A DNA stretch of 64,000 bases from positions 310,001 through 374,000 of the forward strand of contig DASTXE010000003.1 in NCBI GenBank assembly GCA_035765535.1, given 5' to 3'. The position numbers and the translations under genes were made by a program. Of this stretch, positions 1-9,865 are shown in pieces (position 1 is the first letter of the stretch; each line of letters starts with the position of its first letter). The stretch comes from Rickettsiales bacterium (GTDB lineage: Bacteria; Pseudomonadota; Alphaproteobacteria; Rickettsiales; JABCZZ01). The notes beneath the pieces are model-generated. The model worked only from the letters and a program-made list of their open reading frames with translations, ran no database searches and was not told the origin of the DNA.

Positions 1-275
1 TACCCACAATAGCGGAGAATTTTATCAAGATGATTGCGGTCGATAAAGAGCACAAGCGACAACCTGTCCCCCGCCAGCGTTAATAGTCCCTGGCCATGTA
101 TGTGATTATATAATAAGGCGTTTTATAGGAAATTGAAGGATTAGAGTAAAAAGAAGTGAGTGGCTATTTGTAACAAAAGTTTAATATGTAATCCACACCA
201 TGAGATGGTATATTTTAAAGTATAAGCTGTAGAAGTCTGTCTACAGGCTGAACGTATTAAATATAGAGGATTTTC
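1..275. other. Non-coding stretch at left edge
   Basis: No convincing gene was found here. The sequence becomes AT-rich towards the right, and a TATAAT hexamer lies at 109-114 without a good -35 partner. It presumably holds the promoter and leader of the gene that starts at 276. The left part may be the tail of something outside the window. Confidence 0.4.
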
Positions 276-2651
276 GTGCCAGAAGTGCTCGTGCAGAATA
301 AGCAGGACGCCAAAGCATCCGATGCCCAGCCGATCGGTTCCTATAGCCGCGCGTCTTATGCGCCTGCGGAACGGCAGCAGCAGCTTCAGCACAGCGCTTC
401 AGGTACTTCACCCGCACAGCGTGGATTTTCCGAAAAGGACGTAGACTGGTTGCATAAGCAGGGAATCGCGGCTGCAGCAGAAAAAACGGCAGAAGAGCAT
501 CCCATAGGGGGGCATGAAAAACCCGCCCCTGCGTCGCTGTCATCCAGCAAAATTGCGGCTGCTGAAGCAGAGCAGGGAAAGATACCCTGGTTCCGCGAAA
601 TCGGTATTACATCCGATCCTATCGAAATGAAGCGTATCTGGTCGCCGAGCTTCGAGCGCCATTACGAAGCCCGTAGCTGGGGTGAAACCTATAAGGGCCG
701 TCTGGCGATGCGTTCCGTATCGCGCATAATTACCGGTTCTGCCGTATTTGCCGGAATGGGTATAGTCGCAGAGAATGCCCTGAAAGGATACGATTCATCC
801 AAAGAGCATACTCCGACGAATCCCTTACAATATGCAGCCAGAGCGCTTGATAATACCATCGGTAAAGCGATTCAGGGAGGCGTCACGGCTATTACCAAAG
901 ACCCGGTGAAGGGGTTGAAAGCGGTAAGATTCAGGGATACAAATGACCGCCTCAGATACAGGGAAACAATGGGCGGTACGGTGTTTGGTCGCTCGCTCGG
1001 GCATGAAGTGGTAGACGTAACATTTAACTTCGCTTCCATGAGCTTTGCCGATTATATGACGCGTTACCTGATCGGAGTTTTTGATCCTCATGCGCACACA
1101 AAGTGGCTGAATGAAAAAGGCCATCTGGACTTGCCCGCAGGGTTAAAGGAACTGGGCGGTGCGTTATTTAAAGGCGTTACCTACGCCGCAGGCGAAGATA
1201 TGTTTGTTGCATTGCCTTATGCGTATTATTCGGAATTGCAAAGCCGGATCATCGATAAAGCCAGCCCCGGCTTCAAAAAGGATTTTGACCTGGGGAAGAT
1301 CGGCACCAGCATTAAGGTGAACGACAAAGGGGAAGCGGTCGGAAATTATAATCTCGAAGGTATTATCGATATTACCGGCAGGTTTACGGCTTATAATATC
1401 GGCACCAAATTCTTCCGTAATTTATATGCGAGTACCGAAGGTAAGATTCTGGACTGGAGGCACGGCATAACGCCACCGCCAAAAACGGAGGAGCAGAAGG
1501 GGAATGTTGTTGGCAGATCGGTGAACTATATTCTGACGAATGCAAGCAAGACCATATTTACAATGCTGCCGTCAGCGTTCTTATTTGCAACGCTACGCGT
1601 GCCTAGCAGTAAAAAGAGGCGAGTGGCAATTAATCATAAAACCGGCGAAGTGATAAAGGATGACTCCCATTTGTCAGGGTTCAGCCTGTCCGGGCAGGAT
1701 GTATTTGCGACGGAGAAATCGCATTCTGTCTATATAGGCGATAATAAACAGCCATGGTATAATCATATCTTGAATCCTATCGGTGCAGGATTCCACAAAT
1801 TAGGGGATAAGTATCAGGTAGGATTGGAAAAGGTACTGGGGAAAGAACACCAGGATGAGAGCACCCTGGGAGATTTTTCACATAGGTGGGCAATCAACGG
1901 TATTCCATACTTCCTGTATTTCGGATTGAAGTCGGACGTCATGTCGCCGTTCCTGGATACACATCGTTCCGACTTTGTGCTCAGCGGGTTCTTTAGCTCC
2001 GTCTGGGATTCCATGAAAGCGGTAGGCTCATTCAATCCCGAGAGAATAAAAGCGTCGTTCGGCGATACGCGCGAATGGATGAATGAAGTAGGGCTTGCAA
2101 TGCTGAAGCAGCCTTCTCCCAAATATGAGCGAATCATTCAAAGAGAGATGAATGACGAAGGGTATAAGCTTTCCAACGAAGGTTACAGCTTGTATCAGGG
2201 GCAATATGAGCGCAGAAGGTTGCACCATGAGGAGCATCATACAGCCAAGGAAGAATTAGGGGCTGCTGCTATCGCGCGTCCGACCTTTGCCCGCTTGGAT
2301 GCGAATGCATCTGCCGCACCGGCAGCTCAGACGGCTGCCAATGGGGCAGGGAGCGAAAATAACGCAGCCGCACCGGGTTATGCCGATATTGCAGGAAAGA
2401 CCTCCATCGCCGGTTCCCTGCATCCGATTGCTTCTCCTGAAAATACGGTTGCCCAGAAGCAGGGAGATACGCAGAAAAACGGCAGCGATACACCAGCCGC
2501 CAAACAGGATCACGTCTCGCGCGTTGCCAAGTCCGGCCCCTTCAGCCCGGCGGATGTAATTCAGGAGCGCCAGCGCAAAGAGCCGGTAACGGCCACTTCT
2601 TTACTCGACCGGGCAATGATTATGCCGCCTTCGAGCAATGCAATCAATTGA
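276..2651 (+). CDS. Large uncharacterised protein, 791 aa
   Basis: I do not recognise this protein. The start is a GTG preceded by AGAGG six bases upstream. The first 110 or so residues and the last 120 or so are low-complexity, rich in Ala, Gln, Pro and Ser, and look disordered. The centre (about 115-670) looks folded, with basic and aromatic content. It has two weakly hydrophobic stretches, near residues 148-165 (IITGSAVFAGMGIV) and 430-445 (TIFTMLPSAFLFATL), but no clear signal peptide or transmembrane anchor at the N terminus. It stands alone, about 160 bp before the glutamate dehydrogenase and on the same strand. Long single-ORF length and steady codon use argue that it is a real gene. 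Disordered tails around a folded core would fit a secreted effector or a structural protein, but that is a guess. Confidence 0.8.
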   Translation: MPEVLVQNKQDAKASDAQPIGSYSRASYAPAERQQQLQHSASGTSPAQRGFSEKDVDWLHKQGIAAAAEKTAEEHPIGGHEKPAPASLSSSKIAAAEAEQGKIPWFREIGITSDPIEMKRIWSPSFERHYEARSWGETYKGRLAMRSVSRIITGSAVFAGMGIVAENALKGYDSSKEHTPTNPLQYAARALDNTIGKAIQGGVTAITKDPVKGLKAVRFRDTNDRLRYRETMGGTVFGRSLGHEVVDVTFNFASMSFADYMTRYLIGVFDPHAHTKWLNEKGHLDLPAGLKELGGALFKGVTYAAGEDMFVALPYAYYSELQSRIIDKASPGFKKDFDLGKIGTSIKVNDKGEAVGNYNLEGIIDITGRFTAYNIGTKFFRNLYASTEGKILDWRHGITPPPKTEEQKGNVVGRSVNYILTNASKTIFTMLPSAFLFATLRVPSSKKRRVAINHKTGEVIKDDSHLSGFSLSGQDVFATEKSHSVYIGDNKQPWYNHILNPIGAGFHKLGDKYQVGLEKVLGKEHQDESTLGDFSHRWAINGIPYFLYFGLKSDVMSPFLDTHRSDFVLSGFFSSVWDSMKAVGSFNPERIKASFGDTREWMNEVGLAMLKQPSPKYERIIQREMNDEGYKLSNEGYSLYQGQYERRRLHHEEHHTAKEELGAAAIARPTFARLDANASAAPAAQTAANGAGSENNAAAPGYADIAGKTSIAGSLHPIASPENTVAQKQGDTQKNGSDTPAAKQDHVSRVAKSGPFSPADVIQERQRKEPVTATSLLDRAMIMPPSSNAIN

Positions 2652-2814
2652 TATTGAATAATATTATTCATGGTGTGCTTGGCCTTCCCGGGCAGGCTGC
2701 ACAAACCTCAGGAAAATGTTGGAATTTTCCGGGCGTTGGATTTATAAGTCCCTTTGGAAATCAATTATACCATTCGGTCGCTTCAGAGAATTACACTCAC
2801 AAAAAGGCTTTCCC

Positions 2815-5800
2815 ATGCAACAGGTGAATCACAAACAGGATTTTGATCGTTATATAAAAGAATTAGTGGGATTTCTTCCGTCCGGTGCGTCTGCGGATGC
2901 AAAATCGTTTGCCCAACAATTTTTCGATAAATTGCCGGCGATTGATCTTGCTGGGCTGGAGCCGAAACGCGCGGCAAAGATTGCTGCCACAGCTTACGAA
3001 TTTCTGGGCGAACGTAAGCAGGATCGGCCTAAAGTGCGTATTTCATCGCAGAAGGCACAGACCGTCATAGAAATGCTGAATGACGACATGCCCTTCCTTG
3101 TGGACTCCGTAGCGGTGGAACTGGCGCGTCTTGGGATGACCATCACCCGTATCATTCACCCGATCGTTAGTGTCAAGCGCGGTAAAAAAGGCGAACTGAC
3201 GGCGGTTGCACCGGTGGATAATAAAAGCAGCGGCTATACCAGCGAATCTTTTATTTACATTGAAGCATCCCGTCTGGGAGAAATGAGTGCCGATGAACTG
3301 GAGGCAAGCCTGACGCGTGTGCTGGATAATGTTCGCCTTGCCGTGCACGACTGGGCCGCTATGCGCGGCAAGATTGCTGAAAGCGTCCAGGATATCCAGA
3401 AAACCACTCCTGCTTTCAAAAGCGAGGAAATTACGGAAGTATCTGACTTTCTGGACTGGCTTGCTGCGAGGAATTTCGTTTTCCTCGGTTATATCGAATA
3501 TGATTTCTACGATGAAAAAGGCAACAAATCGCTGCGTGTCGTGCCGGATTCGGAACTGGGCATCTTCCGCATGGATGATGACGAGCTGAAACCGAAGGGT
3601 CTGGAAGGGCTGCCGCCGGAAGTGCTGCATTTTGCACTTATTCCGCAATTGATCGAAATCACCAAATCCATGCGCAAGGCGGTGGTGCATCGTCCCGTGC
3701 ATATGGATTATATCGGCCTGAAGCGCTTTGATTCGCAGGGTAAAGTCATCGGCGAACGCCGGTTTTTGGGGCTGTTTACGTCCAACGTCTACAAGCAGGG
3801 CGCAGGGGGGATCCCATTCCTGCGCCGCAAGATTGCGCGTGTGCTGTCCCATGCTAATTTTGACCCCGCCAGCCATGACGGCAAGAGCCTGCGAACGATT
3901 CTGGAATTCACACCCTGCGACGAATTGTTCCAGTTTTCCGAGGATGATCTCTATGAATACGCAATGGGTGTGCTTTCGCTGGAAACGCGCCCACGCGTCC
4001 GCCTGTTCGCGCGTAAGGATATTTTTGAACGTTTTGTAAGCTGCACGGTCTTCCTGCCGCGCGACCGCTATAGCAGCGACCTGCGCGAGGAAGTGCAGAA
4101 CATGCTTGCTCACAGCTATGACGGAAAGGTGAGTGCTTACTACACGCAGATGACGGATTCGCCGCTGGTGCGCCTGCAGCTGATCATCAACACGCGCCCG
4201 GCCCATATTCCGAAAGTCAATATTGAAGCGTTGGAAGCACGTATTGCCAAAGCCACCCACCGTTGGAGCGATGCGCTGTCGGAGGGCTTGAAGGAGCATT
4301 TCGGAGAAGATGCGGCGGAAGAAATGATGCGTGTCTATGCCAATGCATTCCCCAAGGCATATGTTCACAGCCATGACATACGTTCCTGTGTATATGACAT
4401 CAACAAGATCAACGATGTGATGCAGTCCGGCGCGGCTGCACTCGAGCTGTTCCGCTCGGATAGCGATCCCGCCAATATCGTGCATCTGAAATGGTATAAT
4501 CCCAATGCTCAGGTGCCGCTGTCTGATGTGATGCCAATCCTGGAAAATATTGGATTCAAAGTCATTGACGAGCAGCCTTATCAGGTAAAACCGGCGGGCG
4601 CTGCGTTGAAAGAAGTCTGGATCCGCGATTTCATTCTCTCGGCGGATGCGAAGCTGCTGGCGGATATTGACGGCCTCAAACCGCTGTTTGAAGCAGCCTT
4701 GTCTAAAGTCTGGCAGCATGAGGTGGAGAACGACAAGCTCGGCGCGCTGGTGCTGTCTGCGCGTTTCGCATGGCGCGAAGTGCAGGTGCTGCGTGCTTAT
4801 GCGAAGTACCTCAAGCAGGTAAATTTCGCATATGGTTTCGGTGCGATCGCCGAAGCGCTGAATAACAACCCGGCCATTGCACGCGCTATTTTCACGCTGT
4901 TTGACGCGCGATTCAATCCGTCTGCGAAGGGGAAAGATATCGCCAAATTGCAGGCAGAGATCGAGGCCCTGCTGGCGGATGTCAGCAATATCGCTGATGA
5001 TCGTATTCTGCGCCGCTATGTGGATATCATCATGGCAACGCTGCGTACGAACTATTACCAGCCCGGCAAGGATGGAAAGCATAAGCCGTATATTTCATTC
5101 AAATTTGATTCGTCGAAAGTGCCGGAGCTGCCGCTGCCGCGTCCTTATGCGGAAATTTTCGTCTACTCCGCGCGCGTGGAAGGCATCCACTTGCGTGGCG
5201 GCAAAGTAGCTCGCGGTGGTTTGCGCTGGTCGGATCGTCGTGACGATTTCCGCACCGAAATTCTGGGACTCATGAAAGCACAGATGGTCAAGAACTCGGT
5301 CATCGTGCCGGTGGGCTCCAAAGGCGGCTTTGTACTGAAGCAGGCGCCGACGGCACGAGATGCGATGATGGAAGAAGGCGTGGCCTGCTACAAGATCTTC
5401 CTGTCCGGCCTGCTGGATCTCACGGATAACATCGTGGACGGCAAGGTTGTGCCGCCTAAGCACGTGGTGCGCCATGACGATGATGATCCCTATCTGGTTG
5501 TTGCGGCGGACAAGGGTACGGCGACATTCTCCGACTATGCCAATTCCGTTTCTAAGGATTATGGTTTCTGGCTGGACGATGCATTTGCATCTGGCGGCTC
5601 CGTGGGCTATGACCACAAGAAAATGGGAATCACGGCACGCGGCGGATTCATCTCCGTGGAACGCCATTTCCGTGAAATGGGCATCGATATCCATAAGGAA
5701 GATTTCACCGTCGTCGGTATCGGCGATATGGCGGGCGACGTGTTCGGTAACGGTATGCTGCTTTCCAAGCATATCCGCTTGGTTGGCGCATTCAACCATA

Positions 5801-7575
5801 TGCATATTTTCCTCGATCCGAATCCGGATGCAGCCAGCAGCTTTAAAGAGCGCAAGCGCATGTTCAACCTGCCGCGTTCCAGCTGGAAGGATTACGACGC
5901 GTCTTTGATTTCTCAGGGCGGCGGTATCTTCGAGCGCAGCGCCAAATCCATCAAGCTGAGCCCGGAAGTGAAGAAATGCTTTGGCATCGAAAAGAACGCG
6001 CTTTCACCGGATGAATTGATCCGTGCGATGCTGGTGGCTCCGGTGGACCTGTTGTGGAACGGCGGTATCGGCACGTATGTGAAAGCCGAAGACGAAACCA
6101 ATGAACAGGTGGGCGACCGCACAAATAATGCGTTGCGCGTGAACGGCAGGGATCTGAACTGCAAGGTGGTCGGCGAAGGCGGCAACCTGGGCCTGACCCA
6201 GAAAGGCCGTATCGAGTATGCCCAGGCAGGCGGCCGCATCAATACGGACGCGATCGACAACTCTGCTGGCGTGGACTGCTCCGACCATGAAGTCAATATC
6301 AAGATCGGCTTCGGCGGTGTGGTGGCATCCGGCAAACTTGCAATGGACAAGCGCGATACGCTGCTTGCCAGCATGACCGATGAAGTAGGCATGCTCGTGC
6401 TGAAGGATAACCAGCTGCAGACGCAGGCACTCACCATTGCGCAGATGCAGGCTCCGCAGCTGCTGGACGAGCATATCCGCCTGATGCATACGTTTGAAAG
6501 CAGGGGCGAACTGGACCGCGTGGTGGAATTCCTGCCATCGGACAAACAACTGGTTGAGCGCAAGAACGAGGGCAGAGGGCTGGTGCGTCCTGAACTGGCG
6601 GTGCTGCTGGCATACAGCAAGATGGCACTGTATCCGGAACTGCTTAAATCCTCATTACCGGATGATCCGTATTTTGCGAATGACCTGATCAGCTACTTCC
6701 CGGAAGCGATGCGCAAGGAATTTGCAGCTGAAATCAAACGTCACCCGCTACGCCGCGAGATCATCGCAACCGTCGTGACGAATGACATCATCAACCGTAC
6801 CGGCATCACGCTGGTGCACAGGCTTTCGGAAGAAAGCGGCCTGGAGTTTGCAGATGTAGCAAGAGCACTGGCCGTGACGGACGAAGTATTCGGCCTGCGT
6901 GCGCTGTGGCAGAAGGTGGAAGCACTCGACGGCAAAATCGGCGTGGCCGCTCAGGTGGAACTGTTCCGCCAGATCACAGCCTTTACGGAACAGGTGGCGC
7001 AGTGGTTCCTGCGTAATACCGTACATCCGTTGGATGTTGTTGCGGCGACTAAGGAATTTGCGGCTGGCATCAAGTCATACGCGTCTTCCTGTGAATCTAT
7101 TATTTCCGAGCCGATTGCAGAAAGCTACAAGGAAAGGCAGGAAAGCTTCCTTGCTGCACAGGTGCCTGCCGAACTCGCGGCGGAAATCGCAAGGCTGGAT
7201 ATTCTTTCTTCCGCGCCGGACGTGGTACTGGTCAGCAATGAAAGCAAGGGCAAGCTGGCGACCGTCGGCGAGCTGTATTTCCGCGTCGGTGCGGCATTGC
7301 GTCTGGATTGGCTGCGTCAGCAGGCAGGAAAAATTGTGGCCGCTTCGCACTGGGATCGGCTGGCCGTGGCGTCGATCATCGGCAGCCTGTTCGACGAACA
7401 GCGCCGCCTGACGCTCTCCGTGCTGGACAAAGGGGCGCTGGAAGACTGGCAGCAGGAACGCGCAGGCGATATCGAACGCTTCATCGCCTTTATGGACGAC
7501 CTGAAAACCGGCGAAGCGGCCAACCTGCCGAAGCTTGTGATCGCCGAGAAGAAGGTGAAGGAAATAGGCCGTTAG
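2815..7575 (+). CDS. gdhZ: NAD-specific glutamate dehydrogenase, large (180 kDa) type
   Basis: Converts L-glutamate and NAD+ to 2-oxoglutarate, ammonium and NADH in the cytoplasm, so it feeds amino acid carbon into the TCA cycle. At 1586 aa it matches the very large bacterial class (GdhZ of Caulobacter, GdhB of Pseudomonas) rather than the 450-aa enzymes. The N-terminal third carries the ACT-like regulatory part. The catalytic dehydrogenase core follows, with the glycine-rich lysine motif VPVGSKGGF at residues 831-839 and the nucleotide-binding stretch GIGDMAGDVFGNG at about 968-980. The chosen ATG at 2815 has AAAAAGG seven bases upstream. An in-frame ATG at 2716 would add 33 residues without a clear ribosome site. 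The gene is monocistronic and ends at a stem-loop. Confidence 0.95.
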   Translation: MQQVNHKQDFDRYIKELVGFLPSGASADAKSFAQQFFDKLPAIDLAGLEPKRAAKIAATAYEFLGERKQDRPKVRISSQKAQTVIEMLNDDMPFLVDSVAVELARLGMTITRIIHPIVSVKRGKKGELTAVAPVDNKSSGYTSESFIYIEASRLGEMSADELEASLTRVLDNVRLAVHDWAAMRGKIAESVQDIQKTTPAFKSEEITEVSDFLDWLAARNFVFLGYIEYDFYDEKGNKSLRVVPDSELGIFRMDDDELKPKGLEGLPPEVLHFALIPQLIEITKSMRKAVVHRPVHMDYIGLKRFDSQGKVIGERRFLGLFTSNVYKQGAGGIPFLRRKIARVLSHANFDPASHDGKSLRTILEFTPCDELFQFSEDDLYEYAMGVLSLETRPRVRLFARKDIFERFVSCTVFLPRDRYSSDLREEVQNMLAHSYDGKVSAYYTQMTDSPLVRLQLIINTRPAHIPKVNIEALEARIAKATHRWSDALSEGLKEHFGEDAAEEMMRVYANAFPKAYVHSHDIRSCVYDINKINDVMQSGAAALELFRSDSDPANIVHLKWYNPNAQVPLSDVMPILENIGFKVIDEQPYQVKPAGAALKEVWIRDFILSADAKLLADIDGLKPLFEAALSKVWQHEVENDKLGALVLSARFAWREVQVLRAYAKYLKQVNFAYGFGAIAEALNNNPAIARAIFTLFDARFNPSAKGKDIAKLQAEIEALLADVSNIADDRILRRYVDIIMATLRTNYYQPGKDGKHKPYISFKFDSSKVPELPLPRPYAEIFVYSARVEGIHLRGGKVARGGLRWSDRRDDFRTEILGLMKAQMVKNSVIVPVGSKGGFVLKQAPTARDAMMEEGVACYKIFLSGLLDLTDNIVDGKVVPPKHVVRHDDDDPYLVVAADKGTATFSDYANSVSKDYGFWLDDAFASGGSVGYDHKKMGITARGGFISVERHFREMGIDIHKEDFTVVGIGDMAGDVFGNGMLLSKHIRLVGAFNHMHIFLDPNPDAASSFKERKRMFNLPRSSWKDYDASLISQGGGIFERSAKSIKLSPEVKKCFGIEKNALSPDELIRAMLVAPVDLLWNGGIGTYVKAEDETNEQVGDRTNNALRVNGRDLNCKVVGEGGNLGLTQKGRIEYAQAGGRINTDAIDNSAGVDCSDHEVNIKIGFGGVVASGKLAMDKRDTLLASMTDEVGMLVLKDNQLQTQALTIAQMQAPQLLDEHIRLMHTFESRGELDRVVEFLPSDKQLVERKNEGRGLVRPELAVLLAYSKMALYPELLKSSLPDDPYFANDLISYFPEAMRKEFAAEIKRHPLRREIIATVVTNDIINRTGITLVHRLSEESGLEFADVARALAVTDEVFGLRALWQKVEALDGKIGVAAQVELFRQITAFTEQVAQWFLRNTVHPLDVVAATKEFAAGIKSYASSCESIISEPIAESYKERQESFLAAQVPAELAAEIARLDILSSAPDVVLVSNESKGKLATVGELYFRVGAALRLDWLRQQAGKIVAASHWDRLAVASIIGSLFDEQRRLTLSVLDKGALEDWQQERAGDIERFIAFMDDLKTGEAANLPKLVIAEKKVKEIGR

Positions 7576-7583
7576 AAAGAATG

Positions 7584-7613
7584 AAAGGGCGCGGTCAGTA
7601 GATCGCGCCCTTT
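7584..7613 (+). terminator. Stem-loop after glutamate dehydrogenase
   Basis: AAAGGGCGCG at 7584-7593 pairs perfectly with CGCGCCCTTT at 7604-7613 around a ten-base loop, eight bases after the stop codon of the dehydrogenase. Only three T residues follow, so it is a weak intrinsic terminator. It merges into the repeat that starts at 7610 and could serve the convergent trhO gene as well. Confidence 0.6.
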
Positions 7614-7668
7614 AGTCGCGTAGCGTTAGGCTTATTGCGGAGGTCAGCAGGCCGAAGCAGGAGCAATT
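7610..7668. repeat. Dispersed repeat A, copy 1
   Basis: This 59-bp stretch matches 51373-51433 over its whole length, from CTTTAGTCGC to GAGCAATT. Both copies lie directly behind the 3' end of a minus-strand gene (trhO here, the CHAP lipoprotein there). The small hairpin near the left end differs in a paired way: CGC-GTA-GCG here against CGCC-GAA-GGCG in the other copy. This suggests that the structure is kept, perhaps as a terminator or RNA-stability element for the minus-strand gene. Confidence 0.6.
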
Positions 7669-7674
7669 AAATAA

Positions 7675-8481
7675 CTAACAATAAGGGCAGCGCTCGCCTT
7701 TAATATAGAGCGGGCTTTGCATGTCTTCTGCCGTCAAAGTGTGATCGCATTGCGAGCATTGGCCGCAGCTTTCCGAGGCTTCAAGCTGATGATTAACGGC
7801 GATGCGTTCATCAAACACATAGCAATCGCCCTGCCACTTGCTCTGCGCCTGCGGCATATCTTCCAGATATTTCAGGATACCGCCTTTAAGGTGATACACT
7901 TCAGGAAAGCCCTGATCCAGAAGCCAGGACGTGAATTTCTCGCAGCGTATGCCGCCCGTACAGAACGTGGCGATCTTCTTGTGTTTGCCAGGATCGAGAT
8001 TCGCGCGTACAAAGGCAGGCAATTCCTTGAACGTGGCGATATCGGGGTCAATAGCACGGTCGAATGTGCCCAGATGCACTTCGTACGCATTGCGCGAATC
8101 GATAACCACCGTTTCCGGGTCATCCAGTAGTGCGTTCCACTGCTCGGCATCCACATACGTGCCGGTCTTGTGGATGGAAGTAGGCTCGCCAATGGAGATC
8201 GTTTCCTTCTTAAGGCGCACCTTGGTGCGCTGGAAAGGCTGCGTGTCGCATAGGCTTTCCTTATGTTCGAACTCGCCGCCTGTAATATGCTCTCTTAAGT
8301 GCTGCAACATGCTGTCGATTGCTTCACGGGTGCCTGCAATCGTGCCGTTAATACCTTCTGGCGTCACGAGAATCGTGCCCTTGATGTCTCTGCGCTTCAA
8401 TTCTTCAAGCAGCGGCTCGCGTGCTTCCTGAAAGTTCGGGAAGTCGAAGAAGTGATAGAGGGCGGCGATGACGTAAGACAT
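7675..8481 (-). CDS. trhO: tRNA uridine(34) hydroxylase, rhodanese-like
   Basis: Homologue of TrhO/YceA, which hydroxylates uridine 34 of certain tRNAs in the prephenate-independent route to 5-hydroxyuridine. At 268 aa it shows an N-terminal acylphosphatase-like part, then a rhodanese domain with the active-site loop FCTGGIRCEK, whose catalytic Cys is residue 174. The C-terminal tail is Cys-rich (CGQCSQC near 239-245, and CPYC at the end), which could bind metal. The start ATG lies one base beyond the coaD stop, so the two genes are probably cotranscribed after mazG and coaD. The family was long annotated as UPF0176. Confidence 0.9.
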   Translation of the reverse strand: MSYVIAALYHFFDFPNFQEAREPLLEELKRRDIKGTILVTPEGINGTIAGTREAIDSMLQHLREHITGGEFEHKESLCDTQPFQRTKVRLKKETISIGEPTSIHKTGTYVDAEQWNALLDDPETVVIDSRNAYEVHLGTFDRAIDPDIATFKELPAFVRANLDPGKHKKIATFCTGGIRCEKFTSWLLDQGFPEVYHLKGGILKYLEDMPQAQSKWQGDCYVFDERIAVNHQLEASESCGQCSQCDHTLTAEDMQSPLYIKGERCPYC

Positions 8482-8482
8482 G

Positions 8483-8977
8483 TTATCGGTTGAAATACTG
8501 CTTGATATGCGCCGCGACGCTCGGTGAAACGAAGCCTGAAATATCGCCCCCGAGCCTTGCGATCTGTTTGACGAAGCGCGAGGAAATGAAATGCGTGGAT
8601 TCCGATGCGGTCAGGAACACGGTTTCCGTGGCAGGGTTGAGTTTGGAATTGATCGCCGCCATCTGAAATTCATATTCAAAGTCTGATACAGCGCGCAGTC
8701 CCCTGACAAGCACAGTCGCTTTGTTTTCGTCTGCGAAATTGACCAGCAAACCTGAGAAGGTTTTCACGACCACGCGCCCATCTGCTTCGCTGCCCAGTGC
8801 CTTGATCTCGCTTTCCGCCATGCGAGCGCGCATCTCGAGGTCGAACATCGGGGCTTTGTTGGTATCCAGCGCCACGCCGATAATGAGCTTATCCACGACG
8901 CGCAACGCTCTGCGCACGATGTCCATATGGCCGAACGTAATGGGATCGAATGTTCCCGGATATACGCCGATTCTCAT
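8483..8977 (-). CDS. coaD: Pantetheine-phosphate adenylyltransferase
   Basis: Catalyses the fourth step of coenzyme A synthesis, transferring AMP from ATP to 4'-phosphopantetheine. It is 164 aa long, normal for the family. The start is GVYPGTFDPITFGHMD, which includes the nucleotidyltransferase T/HxGH signature, and the C-terminal ISSRFVKQIA stretch matches the family. I chose the ATG at 8977, whose bases form an ATGA overlap with the mazG stop. A longer frame to 9028 would add a charged tail that the family lacks. It is the middle gene of a tight mazG-coaD-trhO run. Confidence 0.95.
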   Translation of the reverse strand: MRIGVYPGTFDPITFGHMDIVRRALRVVDKLIIGVALDTNKAPMFDLEMRARMAESEIKALGSEADGRVVVKTFSGLLVNFADENKATVLVRGLRAVSDFEYEFQMAAINSKLNPATETVFLTASESTHFISSRFVKQIARLGGDISGFVSPSVAAHIKQYFNR

Positions 8978-9789
8978 GCGTCTTCGTCCTTCCCGTCCGT
9001 ATGTTCCGCGATTTTGGCCTGATCCCACAAATCGTTCAGTTCCTGAAAGGATGAATCCTTAATATTCTGGCGCTGCAGGTTCAGCTCCGACTGCATATAG
9101 TGCAGGCGTGTCTCGAACTTCCTGTTGCAGTAACGCACAGCTTCTTCCGGGTCCACGTCCAGGAATCGCGCGATATTCACGCAGGTGAAAATCATGTCGC
9201 CCACTTCTTCCAGGATGGCTTCCTTCGGGCCGTCGCAGGCCAGCACATGGTTAAGTTCGCCGACTTCTTCTTGCAGCTTATCGAAAATCAGGCTGACATC
9301 CGGCCAGTCAAATCCGACGCGGGCCGCACGTTTCTGCAGCTTGACCGCGCGCGTCATGGCGGGCAGGGTAGTTGCTACCCCGGCGAGGATATCGTCATTG
9401 GGATTAAACCCGGCAAGGGTTTTTTCTTTTTCCTTATGTTTCTCCCACGCTTCGCTCTGTTCGGCAGCACTGCCGATCTTTGCATCACCGAAAACATGCG
9501 GGTGGCGGTTAACGAGCTTGTCGCAGATGCCTTTGACCACGGCGTCGAAATCGAACGAGCCCTGTTCATTGGCCATCTGGGCATAAAACACAACCTGCAG
9601 CAGCAGATCGCCCAGCTCTTCACGTAAGCCCTGCATGTCCTTGCGCTCGATCGCATCCACGACCTCATAGGCTTCTTCCAGCGTGTGCGGCGCGATAGAG
9701 GCGAAATTCTGCGCTACGTCCCACGGGCAGCCTTTCTCCTTGTCGCGCAGGCGCGCCATCAGTTCCAGCAATTGTTCAATTGGTTTCAT
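8974..9789 (-). CDS. mazG: Nucleoside triphosphate pyrophosphohydrolase MazG
   Basis: Hydrolyses (d)NTPs to monophosphates and pyrophosphate, and is thought to sanitise nucleotide pools. At 271 aa it has the two-domain layout of full-length MazG. The first half contains CPWDVAQNF and the metal-binding helix with ELGDLLLQVVFYAQMA. The second half repeats the fold around LQEEVGELNHV and EEVGDMIFTCVNIAR. It is the first gene of a three-gene minus-strand operon with coaD and trhO, and faces away from fdxA across a 76-bp gap that must hold both promoters. Confidence 0.93.
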   Translation of the reverse strand: MKPIEQLLELMARLRDKEKGCPWDVAQNFASIAPHTLEEAYEVVDAIERKDMQGLREELGDLLLQVVFYAQMANEQGSFDFDAVVKGICDKLVNRHPHVFGDAKIGSAAEQSEAWEKHKEKEKTLAGFNPNDDILAGVATTLPAMTRAVKLQKRAARVGFDWPDVSLIFDKLQEEVGELNHVLACDGPKEAILEEVGDMIFTCVNIARFLDVDPEEAVRYCNRKFETRLHYMQSELNLQRQNIKDSSFQELNDLWDQAKIAEHTDGKDEDA

Positions 9790-9865
9790 AGCATTTACAA
9801 GGTTGAAAAAAGTTCGCGTTGGTTATATGTAAAATGGCAGTTAAACTAATTAAAGAGAAAAATCC

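Noticed and set aside
3043..5082. Open frame of 679 codons on the minus strand inside the glutamate dehydrogenase gene
   Set aside because: It lies wholly opposite a gene with strong family motifs. Its product is Arg/His/Gln-rich and domain-free, as expected from the complementary strand of a GC-rich gene.
7610..7668. GTTAGGC/GCCTAAC core in repeat A as an integron attC site
   Set aside because: attC sites need both an RYYYAAC and a GTTRRRY box enclosing a folded arm. Only one box is present in each copy, and no integrase or cassette array is near.
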